A DNA stretch of 64,000 bases from the NCBI RefSeq assembly GCF_003290025.1, contig NZ_QNHG01000001.1, positions 62,329 to 126,328 of the forward strand, written 5' to 3'. Source of the stretch: Pseudogemmobacter bohemicus (GTDB lineage: Bacteria; Pseudomonadota; Alphaproteobacteria; Rhodobacterales; Rhodobacteraceae). This document shows positions 35,387 to 44,689 of this stretch, in pieces. Below the pieces are notes generated by a model, which was not told the DNA's origin, searched no databases, and saw nothing but the letters and a program-made list of their open reading frames with translations. The translations under genes and the position numbers were made by a program. Numbering within the stretch: position 1 is the first letter of the stretch; each line of letters opens with the position of its first letter.

Positions 35387-35470
35387 GCGCGCGCCCCGGT
35401 GGTGCTGGAAATGGTCTGGTTTGCAAGGCCGGGATCATCGCTGACCCCGGGCCGGCTCAGGGGATCTGGT

Positions 35471-36919
<1,449 letters not shown>

Positions 36920-38512
36920 TTACGGCGCGTCGATATAAGAGACCGATTTCAGATCGTCATTCGGTGCCGATTTGGTGCGGCGCACGATCAGCCGGTTCAG
37001 CGCGTTGATATAGGCCTTCACGCTGGCAACGATGGTATCGGTATCGGCAGACATGCCGGTGACGATACGCCCGTCTTCCTCAAGTCGCACCGAGACCGTG
37101 GCCTGGGCGTCCGTTCCGGCGGTCACCGCCGCCACCTGATAGACCTGCAACCGCGCCTTATGCGGGAAGAGCTGCTTCACGCAGTTGAACGCGGCATCGA
37201 CCGGGCCATCGCCGGTCGCGTCGATATGGTGATCGACGCCATCGACCGACATCACCATATCCGCCTCTTGCGGGCCGTCGGTGCCGCAGATCACCCGCAA
37301 CTTCTTCAACACAAGCGTGTCATGCGCGTCGAGGGTCTGCTCATCGGCGACCAGGGCCAGGATGTCCTCGTCATAGACTTCCTTCTTGCGGTCGGCGAGC
37401 GCCTTGAAGCGGACAAACACGTCGTTCAGCTGATTATCCGCCAGATCATAGCCCAATTCGGCCAGTTTCGAGCGCAAAGCGGCGCGGCCCGAATGCTTGC
37501 CCATGACGATATTCTTGGCGTTCAGTCCGATATGCTCGGGCTTCATGATCTCAAACGTCTCGACGTTTTTCAAAACGCCGTCCTGGTGGATGCCGGATTC
37601 ATGCAGGAACGCATTCTTGCCGACGATGGCCTTGTTCGGCTGCACCACGAAGCCCGAAACCGTCGAGACCCGGCGCGAGAGATGCATGATTTTGGTCGTA
37701 TCAATACCCGTGCGATAGGGCAGGATGTCATTCCTGACCCGGAGCGCCATCACGACTTCTTCCAGCGCGGTATTGCCCGCGCGCTCGCCCAGGCCGTTGA
37801 TCGTGCATTCGATCTGGCGTGCGCCTGCCTCGACTGCGGCGAGGCTGTTCGCGGTCGCCATGCCGAGGTCATTATGGCAATGGGTGGCGAAGATGATCTC
37901 ATCGGCGCCCGGCACACGCTCAAGCAACATGCGGATGATTTTTGCCGATTCCATGGGGTAGGTATAGCCGACGGTATCGGGGATATTGATCGTGGTGGCG
38001 CCGGCCCTGATCGCGATCTCGACCACGCGGCAGAGGTAATCAGCTTCCGTCCGCGTCGCATCCATCGGTGACCACTGGATATTGTCGCAGAGATTGCGCG
38101 CATGGGTCACGGTTTGGTGGATGCGCTCGGCCATCTGGTCCATGTCCAGATTGGGAATGGCGCGGTGCAAAGGCGAGGTTCCGATAAAGGTATGAATACG
38201 CGGAGATTTTGCGTGTTTCACCGCCTCCCAGGCGCGGTCGATATCCTTGTAATTCGCGCGCGCGAGGCCGCAGATCGTCGCGTTCCTGGCATTCTTCGCG
38301 ATCTCGGACACAGCGGCGAAATCGCCTTCCGAGGCAATGGGGAAGCCCGCCTCGATGATATCGACGCCCATCTCGTCGAGCAGCCCGGCAATCTCCAGCT
38401 TCTCGGCATGGGTCATGGTCGCGCCGGGCGATTGCTCGCCATCGCGCAAGGTGGTGTCGAAAATCAGGACCTGGGGTTGTTTGGCGGATTGGTCAGCAAC
38501 AGTCTGTGCCAT
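36920..38512 (-). CDS. leuA: 2-isopropylmalate synthase
   Basis: A 530-residue enzyme catalysing the first committed step of leucine synthesis, condensing acetyl-CoA with 2-ketoisovalerate. The TIM-barrel HMGL-like core starts FDTTLRDGEQSPGATMT and carries the metal motif FATHCHNDLGMATANSLAAV plus GLGERAGNTALEEVVMAL. The C-terminal LeuA regulatory domain (from about residue 395) would bind leucine for feedback inhibition. About 110 bases upstream lies a short leucine-rich frame and overlapping inverted repeats, so attenuation is likely (see 38513-38712). Confidence 0.96.
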   Translation of the reverse strand: MAQTVADQSAKQPQVLIFDTTLRDGEQSPGATMTHAEKLEIAGLLDEMGVDIIEAGFPIASEGDFAAVSEIAKNARNATICGLARANYKDIDRAWEAVKHAKSPRIHTFIGTSPLHRAIPNLDMDQMAERIHQTVTHARNLCDNIQWSPMDATRTEADYLCRVVEIAIRAGATTINIPDTVGYTYPMESAKIIRMLLERVPGADEIIFATHCHNDLGMATANSLAAVEAGARQIECTINGLGERAGNTALEEVVMALRVRNDILPYRTGIDTTKIMHLSRRVSTVSGFVVQPNKAIVGKNAFLHESGIHQDGVLKNVETFEIMKPEHIGLNAKNIVMGKHSGRAALRSKLAELGYDLADNQLNDVFVRFKALADRKKEVYDEDILALVADEQTLDAHDTLVLKKLRVICGTDGPQEADMVMSVDGVDHHIDATGDGPVDAAFNCVKQLFPHKARLQVYQVAAVTAGTDAQATVSVRLEEDGRIVTGMSADTDTIVASVKAYINALNRLIVRRTKSAPNDDLKSVSYIDAP

Positions 38513-38622
38513 GGGGAATTCCTTGATCTTGTCGTCTCAGCCGGGATGCCCGCAAGGCAAAGCGGGCCAGTTTGCAGGCCGGGCGCTTGGTCACATCTGA
38601 GCGGTCGCGCCCGAAGGCCCGC
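38513..38622 (-). promoter_or_regulatory. leuA leader with competing inverted repeats (putative attenuator)
   Basis: Between the leader peptide and leuA several stems compete. One pairs 38597-38604 with 38619-38626 (CTGAGCGG/CCGCTCAG). One pairs 38548-38553 with 38562-38567 (GCCCGC/GCGGGC). Alternatives join GGCCCGC (38616-38622) to GCGGGCC (38562-38568), and GCGCCC (38607-38612) to GGGCGC (38581-38586). Mutually exclusive folding downstream of a Leu-rich peptide is the layout of ribosome-mediated attenuation. There is no U-tract, so termination may be Rho-dependent or control may act on translation. Confidence 0.6.
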
Positions 38623-38712
38623 TCAGACGAGGCTGAGAAGAAGAAGGGCACGGGGCAGAAGCGGGCAGGCGCCCGGCTGCGGCAGGATAATCTGATGCGA
38701 TCCCGTGTTCAT
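38623..38712 (-). CDS. Leucine-rich leader peptide of leuA (29 aa)
   Basis: A 29-codon frame from ATG at 38712 to TGA at 38623. It begins MNTGSHQIIL and ends PLLPRALLLLSLV, so seven of the last 13 residues are Leu, with four in a row encoded CTT CTT CTT CTC. This is the hallmark of a leu attenuator peptide. A TATAGT hexamer ends about eight bases before the ATG, so the mRNA may start at or very near the ATG (leaderless), as known for trpL leaders in Alphaproteobacteria. No ribosome-binding site is visible, consistent with that. Low translation of the Leu run would free downstream repeats to refold. Confidence 0.75.
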   Translation of the reverse strand: MNTGSHQIILPQPGACPLLPRALLLLSLV

Positions 38713-38813
38713 GGGGCGGGACTATACGGAAGAATTGCGCCCTGAAAAGGGTCAGTTCGCATTTTTCTGCCCGACAGACCAATTTTTCACTCAGCAGCCT
38801 CTGGCTGGCTGCT

Positions 38814-38924
38814 GAAGCCTCCGGCGGGGATATTTAAGGACAGATGAAAACCCTTGCTGATTTCATCTGTCTCTAAATATCCCGGGGGTGAGCCGCAAAG
38901 CGGCGAGGGGGCAGGGCCCCCTCT
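38814..38924 (+). repeat. Triple-hairpin intergenic repeat, copy B
   Basis: A second copy of the 21161-21276 element in the same orientation. It has the same GCCTCCGGCGGGGATATTT left end, the GGACAGATGAAA/TTTCATCTGTC arms, AAATATCCCGGGGGTGAGC and the two GC stems, with a different central loop. The small GC stem shows a compensatory change (GCGGC/GCCGC in A, GCCGC/GCGGC in B). It sits between the leu leader promoter and the MORN gene. Confidence 0.85.
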
Positions 38925-38936
38925 GCCCGATCAACC

Positions 38937-40385
38937 TCAGGGCGCAGCGGGTACGGGTTCGGTCAGGATGCCATCCTGCCAGATGCCTTCCGCGATCTGG
39001 CCGGTCTTATAGGTCATCTTGCCCTGCCCCTGGCGTTTATCGGCTTTGAAGGCGCCCTCATAGATGTCGCCGGTGGCATAGGTGGCGATGCCCTGACCTT
39101 CGCTCTGGTTGTTCATCCAGTCGCCGACATAGCGGTAGCCCTCGCTGGTGGTCAGCTCACCCTTGCCTTCGCGCTTATCCGCTTTGAAATCGCCCTTATA
39201 GACGGTGCCATTGGCAAATGTCGCGGTGCCACTGCCATCGCGAAGCCCGGCTTTCCAGCTGCCCTCATAGCGGTAGCCGTCGGGGCGGGTCATCACGCCC
39301 TCACCTTCGGGACGGGCCTTGACGAAATCGCCCTCATAGACCTGGCCATTGGCATAGGTCGCCCGGCCCTTGCCCTCGATCACCCCATTCACCCAGGCGC
39401 CCTGATAGGTGGATTTGTCCGGATAGGTGATCGCACCCTCGCCATGCGACTGATCGGCCTTCATCGCGCCGACATAGACCGAGCCATCGGGATAGGTCAC
39501 CGATCCGGTGCCCTCCATCTTGCCGGCAACCCAGGAGCCTTCATAGCGGAAGCCATCGGGGGTCGAGAATTTGCCCTGGCCGTCGCGCTTATCGGCTTTG
39601 AAATCACCCTCATAGACATCGCCGGCCTTATGGGTGGCGATGCCGCGGCCCTCGCGCTTGCCGTTGACGAAGCTGCCCTCATAAGTGTCGCCATTGGGCT
39701 GGGTGAGCTTGCCCTCGCCATTGATCTGGCCCTGGGCCCAGCCGCCGGCATAGACCAGCCCGTTCGGCATGGTCAGCGTGCCAAGCCCCGAGCGTTCATC
39801 CGCCCGCATCGCGCCCTCATAAATGGTGCCGTCGGAATAGGTGATCTTGCCGTTGCCTTCCTTGACGCCGTTGACCCAGTCGCCCTCATAGCGATAGCCG
39901 CCCTCGTTTTGCAGCACGCCCTTACCGTTCCTTTGTCCGTTCAGGAAGCTGCCGGTATAGGTTGCGTTATTGGGATAGGTGGCGACGCCCTCGCCGGTCA
40001 TCTTGCCTTCGATCCAGATGCCGTCATAGGTGCCGCCATCGGCAAAGGTGATCTTGCCCTGGCCCTGGGGCTGGCCCTTTTCAAAGGCGCCCTCATAGAC
40101 CGATCCGTTCGGATAGCGCGCCCGGCCCTGGCCCCTGATCTCGCCATCGACCCAGTCGCCGGAATATTCGTATCCGTTGGGGAGGCGGTAGGTTCCCTTG
40201 CCATGCTGACGGCCGTTTCTGAAGGTGCCTTCATAAACCGATCCGTTGTCATATTGCTTGGTAATGACCTCGCCGTCAGACTGGGCGAGGGCAGGGCCGG
40301 AGGACAGCACAATCGATGCGGCCACAAAAGTGGCCAGCGGCGCGGCAAGTGTGGCGGCGTAAAGGGTTGCCGTGAATTTGCGCAT
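38937..40385 (-). CDS. Exported MORN-repeat protein (18 full repeats)
   Basis: A 482-residue protein made almost wholly of MORN repeats. A signal peptide (hydrophobic core TLAAPLATFVAASIVL, cleavage likely after GPALA) is followed by 18 full 23-residue repeats of the form YEGxFxxGxxxGxGxxxxxDG and a degenerate nineteenth at the end. Several repeats use the variant YEGDFKADKRDGQG, suggesting internal duplication. MORN repeats form extended beta-meanders that bind lipids or proteins. A periplasmic or surface location is inferred from the signal. No neighbour suggests a partner; nadE is divergent. Confidence 0.85.
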   Translation of the reverse strand: MRKFTATLYAATLAAPLATFVAASIVLSSGPALAQSDGEVITKQYDNGSVYEGTFRNGRQHGKGTYRLPNGYEYSGDWVDGEIRGQGRARYPNGSVYEGAFEKGQPQGQGKITFADGGTYDGIWIEGKMTGEGVATYPNNATYTGSFLNGQRNGKGVLQNEGGYRYEGDWVNGVKEGNGKITYSDGTIYEGAMRADERSGLGTLTMPNGLVYAGGWAQGQINGEGKLTQPNGDTYEGSFVNGKREGRGIATHKAGDVYEGDFKADKRDGQGKFSTPDGFRYEGSWVAGKMEGTGSVTYPDGSVYVGAMKADQSHGEGAITYPDKSTYQGAWVNGVIEGKGRATYANGQVYEGDFVKARPEGEGVMTRPDGYRYEGSWKAGLRDGSGTATFANGTVYKGDFKADKREGKGELTTSEGYRYVGDWMNNQSEGQGIATYATGDIYEGAFKADKRQGQGKMTYKTGQIAEGIWQDGILTEPVPAAP

Positions 40386-40536
40386 TGCGGGATGTCTCCG
40401 GTGTCGTTTGCGCCCGCAGCCTAAGCAGGGCGGAGCGCCCGTGTCCAGACTTCAGGCCCGCGCATCTGCGTGAGGCTTTCCTGCCCCGGGCGATCTGCTA
40501 GAAGCGGAGGGCGAGAGGCGCGATAAGGATAAGACG

Positions 40537-42201
40537 ATGACCGATACGTTCCGGTTCCTCCTGGTGCAGGCCAATCCGGTATTGGGCGATATTGCCGGCA
40601 ATGCCGCAAAGGCGCGGGATTATTGGGCAAAGGGGCGCGCGGCCGGCGCCGATCTGGTCGCGCTGACCGAGATGTTCATCACCGGCTATCAGACCCAGGA
40701 CCTGATCCTGAAGCCTGCCTTTCACGAGGATGCGATCCGCGCCATCGAGGCGCTGGCTCTTGACTGTGCCGATGGTCCGGCGCTTGGGGTCGGCGGGCCG
40801 GTGCTGGCGGGTGGCGCACTTTACAACGGCTATTATATTCTTGAGGGCGGCAAGGTCTCGGCCCGGGTGCTGAAGCACCATCTGCCGAATGATGCGGTTT
40901 TCGATGAGAAACGGCTGTTTTCTTCGGCCGATGTGACCGGGCCCTATGTGGTCAAAGGCGTCCGGATCGGCACGCCGATCTGCGAGGATGCCTGGCACCC
41001 CGATGTCGCCGAGACGCTGGCCGAGACCGGGGCAGAGATCCTGCTGGTCCCGAATGGCTCGCCCTATCATCGCGGCAAGCCGAACCTGCGGCTGAACCTG
41101 ATGGTCGAGCGGGTGGTCGAGACCGGGCTGCCGGTGATCTACCTGAATATGGTCGGGGGCCAGGATGACCAGGTGTTCGACGGCTCGTCCATGGTGCTGA
41201 ACCGGGGCGGGCGGCTTGCGCTGCAGATGCCACAATTCGATGAGGTGGCAGAGCTGGTGACCTTCCGCCGCGGGCCTGATGGCTGGGAGGCCGATCAGGG
41301 CCAGATCGCTGCCATCCCCCCGATCGGAGAGGCTGACTATCGCGCCTGTGTCATGGGCCTTGGTGATTACATGCGCAAATCGGGGTTCTCAAAGGCGGTG
41401 CTGGGCCTCTCGGGCGGCATTGATTCCGCGATTGTGGCTGCGATTGCGGCCGATGCTCTGGGGCCGGAAAACGTGCATTGCGTGATGCTGCCTTCGGAAT
41501 ATACCAGCCAGCATTCGCTGGATGATGCTGCTGAGGTCGCGCGTCTGCTGGGCGCGAAACTGGATACAGTGTCCATCGTGGGCGCGCAGGGCGCGGTCGG
41601 CGATGCGCTGGCACATGTCTTTGCCGGGACCAGGCCGGGGATCGCCGAGGAAAACATCCAGTCCCGCCTGCGCGGGCTGATGCTGATGGGAATTTCCAAC
41701 AAATTCGGCGGTATGCTGCTGACGACAGGGAACAAGTCAGAGGTCGCAGTCGGCTATTGCACCATCTATGGCGATATGAATGGCGGCTATAACCCGATCA
41801 AGGACATGTATAAGACCCGGGTTTTCCTCACCGCGCGCTGGCGCAATGAAAACCACCGTCCCTGGATGAAAGGCCCCGCTGGTCCGGTGATGCCGGAGCG
41901 GGTGATCACCAAGCCCCCTTCGGCCGAACTGCGCCCCGATCAGAAGGACGAAGACAGCCTGCCGCCCTATGAGGTGCTGGATGCGATCCTCGAAGGGCTG
42001 ATCGAAAATGACCTCTCGGTCGCGGATCTGGTCGCGAAAGGTTTCGCGCGCGAGACGGTGAAGCGGGTCGAGCACCTCGTCTGTATCAGCGAGTGGAAGC
42101 GCTTCCAGTCGGCGCCGGGCGTGCGGCTTACCCAGAAAGCCTTCTGGCTCGACCGCCGCTACCCGATGGTCAACCGCTGGCGCGACGGGTCGGGCATATA
42201 G
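40537..42201 (+). CDS. nadE: Glutamine-dependent NAD+ synthetase
   Basis: A 554-residue two-domain enzyme. The N-terminal nitrilase-type glutaminase has the Glu-Lys-Cys triad in ALTEMFITGYQ, LKHHLPNDAVFDEKRLF and GTPICEDAW (near residue 148). The C-terminal synthetase has the ATP-pyrophosphatase loop LGLSGGIDSAIVAAIAAD near residue 288 and LLTTGNKSEVAVGYCTIYGD. Ammonia released by the first domain amidates deamido-NAD+. Length matches the single-chain bacterial type. A NadQ-like regulator and NiaP-like transporter occur about 6-7 kb downstream but are not in the same operon. Confidence 0.95.
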   Translation: MTDTFRFLLVQANPVLGDIAGNAAKARDYWAKGRAAGADLVALTEMFITGYQTQDLILKPAFHEDAIRAIEALALDCADGPALGVGGPVLAGGALYNGYYILEGGKVSARVLKHHLPNDAVFDEKRLFSSADVTGPYVVKGVRIGTPICEDAWHPDVAETLAETGAEILLVPNGSPYHRGKPNLRLNLMVERVVETGLPVIYLNMVGGQDDQVFDGSSMVLNRGGRLALQMPQFDEVAELVTFRRGPDGWEADQGQIAAIPPIGEADYRACVMGLGDYMRKSGFSKAVLGLSGGIDSAIVAAIAADALGPENVHCVMLPSEYTSQHSLDDAAEVARLLGAKLDTVSIVGAQGAVGDALAHVFAGTRPGIAEENIQSRLRGLMLMGISNKFGGMLLTTGNKSEVAVGYCTIYGDMNGGYNPIKDMYKTRVFLTARWRNENHRPWMKGPAGPVMPERVITKPPSAELRPDQKDEDSLPPYEVLDAILEGLIENDLSVADLVAKGFARETVKRVEHLVCISEWKRFQSAPGVRLTQKAFWLDRRYPMVNRWRDGSGI

Positions 42202-42554
42202 AAGCGGCAGTGTTGTAAAGGTCGTCGGTGCTCAGGATTCACCGCTCGAACTCATGGTCCTGATCACTGGCCGCACCATGCCTGTCGCAGTGCGCTCGTG
42301 CATGACGCGGTGGAGATCCTGGCACGAGGCGCTGCGGCAGCGAGGGTGTCTGCTGAACTGGCTGGGCAGGGATATGGTGTGGCTTGCTCGGGAAGGGTGA
42401 GGGGAGCCTTGGGGGGAGTGGGCTGGTGCCGGAGTTCAGTGACCTGGCCGTCCGGTTTTGTTGGGGTGGCGCCCGCCCGAGGGCATCGCCATCTGCCAGG
42501 GGGTGATGTCGAAATCGCCACAGAGGAGGGCTGTTCGGGGAAGGTATCACCCTG
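42202..42554. other. Non-coding start of the mobile-element graveyard
   Basis: I see no gene here. The stretch after nadE is GC-rich with no frame that resembles a protein. It probably belongs to the decayed insertion sequence whose transposase relic begins near 42555. Confidence 0.5.
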
Positions 42555-43150
42555 GTCGGGATGGATCCGCCCAGGAGCGTTTTCGAGGCCCATGACATCA
42601 ATGCAAAGGTCGTCCTGCCCTCGGGACGCAGCTGCCTTCTGACCTTCATCTCCGCAGTTCGGCCATGCTTGTTGCCATCGAGGCCCGTATCAGATCGCCC
42701 CACCGGGCACGAGCGCGGCAGGCGCCCGCTCGGGACATCCGCCTGCTCCAGCCGTTTCATGTCAGGCCCTTCGTCAGGCGCCGGAAAAACGACGCGCATG
42801 ATGGAAAAGCCAGTGCCGACGCGGCGATGAGGCCGTCGATGCGCCCCGGTCCGGTGCCATTGCCAGAGCAACAGGCGCTCGCCATGCTGTTTCGCCCCCG
42901 CGACCTGCTGCCCGTGCGAAAGACCCGCCTGGAGCATGCTCTGCGCGCCCATCTGGCAAAGCATGCGGGCGTCGTGGCCGGGGTTCGTCGTGGCCGGGGG
43001 TGTCGATCAATCGTCCCGCTCATCAAACCTGTCGCGGACAGGACGACGGCGCTTCCGCAGGGGGCCTTGAAGAACGGCAGTCAGAGGGTGGCTGCCACGT
43101 CGAGGCCTCCGGCGCTGGACCAGTGCAGCCGGTCGGCCTCATAGGGCGAG
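42555..43150 (+). pseudogene. Degenerate IS110/IS1111-type transposase
   Basis: Fragments in two frames match the DEDD-transposase N-terminal half of the IS110 group (IS1111 branch). Near 42555, VGMDPPRSVFEAHDINAKVV corresponds to the family start with its first catalytic Asp. In a second frame from 42665 come MLVAIEARIRSPHRARA, then IRLLQPFHVRPFVRRRKNDA and PEQQALAMLFRPRDLLPVRK, ending LRAHLAKHAGVVAGVRRG. The family consensus in my memory is IPPxYVKPFVKxxKNDAxDAEAI. Frameshifts and substitutions at key positions show it is dead. The C-terminal serine domain was not found, and IS ends could not be defined. Confidence 0.75.
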
Positions 43151-43191
43151 GACGGCCCCTGAAGGCCTCGGTGCAGGCGGCCATCATCTAG

Positions 43192-43640
43192 GCATGGCCG
43201 GTTGGCACCCAGGCGTCAGTATTGACCAGATGCGCGATACCCTGCGCCTGACGCGTCCCGGCCTCCCTGACCCAGGCGTTATAGGCGAGGCAGTTTGCCT
43301 CGCGTGTCGGTGCCGGCGCAACACCCGACAGGACGTCGTTTCTCGGCATGATTGTGGTCGCGCAGAGCCTGATCTTCGCACGGATGCCAACCGGCTGCGC
43401 GCCGATCCCGGTCCGGGCGCGCGCGAAAATCTCCGCAGCCCCCGCCTGCCAGCCCCCCGCCTGCCAGCCCCCGCCTGCCAGCCCCCGCCTGCCAGCCCCC
43501 AGAAGGGCTGTTCTCGGACATCCAGCGGCTGGAGCCACTGATATCGTTTGTGCCCGGATGGAGGAACAGGGTGACCATATGGCCACCTCGGCGGCAGCCA
43601 CCAGCGCCCGCGTATCCCAATACCGGCCCGCAATGTAAGC
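43192..43640 (-). pseudogene. Broken SGNH/GDSL-type hydrolase gene with an internal tandem repeat
   Basis: On the minus strand one frame reads HMVTLFLHPGTNDISGSSRW (block III-like GTND) and, after the 14-bp repeat array at 43436-43500, another frame reads ATTIMPRNDVLSGVAP, then REANCLAYNAWVRE and HLVNTDAWVPTGHA. The last part resembles the SGNH C-terminal block with Asp and His. The spacing and order are those of a small SGNH hydrolase such as phage- or island-encoded ones. The repeat lies between the two conserved parts and several frameshifts are needed. The identity is a motif judgement. Confidence 0.5.
43436..43500 (+). repeat. 14-bp tandem repeat, about 4.6 copies
   Basis: Units CAGCCCCCGCCTGC at 43436-43449, 43450-43464 (one extra C), 43465-43478 and 43479-43492, then a partial unit to 43500. 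The unit length is not a multiple of three, so copy-number changes shift any reading frame. It lies inside the broken hydrolase gene. Confidence 0.9.
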
Positions 43641-43774
43641 GCCTCAGGCACAGACCTTACCCATATTCGCAGCCGGGCACCGGTCCGGACGGGTCAACAA
43701 ACCACTTGCGCAAGCGGGGGGGATCGGCAGCGGTCAATCGTCGGGAAAACGCTCCACCGGACTGTTTTCTGACC

Positions 43775-44310
43775 CTCTTTATCCTGGCGATGGACACAGC
43801 CACCGGTGACATCCGTGCGGCAGAGTTCACCCCCCCCCGCGACAAAGGGCGACAGGGCCGACCAGGGCTGCAGAGGCGGCAGGAGTGACAGTCCTCTTCT
43901 GCCACGGCTGCCGGGCCAGATCCCGTCCGGCAAGCAGACCACCACCGTGACCGCCCCCTCTCACGGTTTGCAGGCAAGCCGTGAGAGGGCAACGGACGGC
44001 GGTTTCGATCCCCGCCGCCAGCGCTCGCAACGAGATCCTCAAGGGTACATGGGCACCTGAGACACATTCGTCAGACTTACGCGGTGCCACGGGCGCAAGG
44101 GGTCTTCCTCATCCTGGAAACGCTGCTGCGGATATCATGCCCGAAGCCGGATCGGGGCAAAGAGGAGGTGCCCCAAAGCCTTCGGAGAGCGCATCGCCTC
44201 ACGAGATCCCGAAGGTCGAACCGCCGAAATCCACATCCGCGTCGTATTCAGGAACCACTTCAATCCCCTCGGTCAGACCGAGACAGAGCGCGGCGCATAA
44301 GGCCAGCCGG
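43775..44310 (+). pseudogene. Degenerate IS5-type transposase
   Basis: Several frames in order match the DDE transposase of the IS5 group (IS427/IS1031-like). They are LFILAMDTATGDIRAAEFT (from about 43775; family WRKxHLAxDxxTxxIRAxEFT), then LPGQIPSGKQTTTVTA near 43915, and WKRCCGYHARSRIGAKRRCP with KAFGERIASRDPEGRTAEIH, ending VVFRNHFNPLGQTETERGA near 44300. The order is conserved but frameshifts, lost catalytic segments and a run of Cs make it inactive. IS ends were not identified. Confidence 0.75.
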
Positions 44311-44689
44311 GAAAGCGGTCGAAGGGTTCAGACCCTGATCTTGTGCAACAATGCCGATGAATATGCTGCCCCATTTTGACCCCGCTCAGGAACAGGTAAA
44401 AATCGCACCAGGATCATCTGTGGCACCGAACCGCATCACCTTACGGCGAACAGATATGTCAACATATTGGTCTGGAAATCTAAAACCTCGCCATAGCCTC
44501 CGGATATCCTCGCCGGCGGCATCCGCGCTCTGCCAGAATATGTGGCGTCCGGGCGATGATTGCAGCGGCTGCAAAGCTGTTCTGCAAATGCGGATCATGG
44601 CGGCCATGGACAGCCGCCTTCCGTTATCGCAAACAACGCAAAATGCTGACCGGAGGAATCCGGTTTCCCTCATGCCGTCAGGTGCCTCC
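44311..44689. other. Region upstream of the MFS gene
   Basis: No credible gene. It contains a perfect ATATGT-CA-ACATAT palindrome at 44454-44467, about 220 bp before the MFS start, and a CGGAGGAAT at 44651. Possible promoter or operator DNA for the transporter. Confidence 0.4.

Noticed and set aside
42239..42964. A 241-codon minus-strand frame after nadE
   Set aside because: It is the mirror of the IS110-type transposase relic, which reads sensibly only on the plus strand.
43436..43500. CRISPR array
   Set aside because: The 14-bp units are directly adjacent with no spacers; it is a simple tandem repeat.
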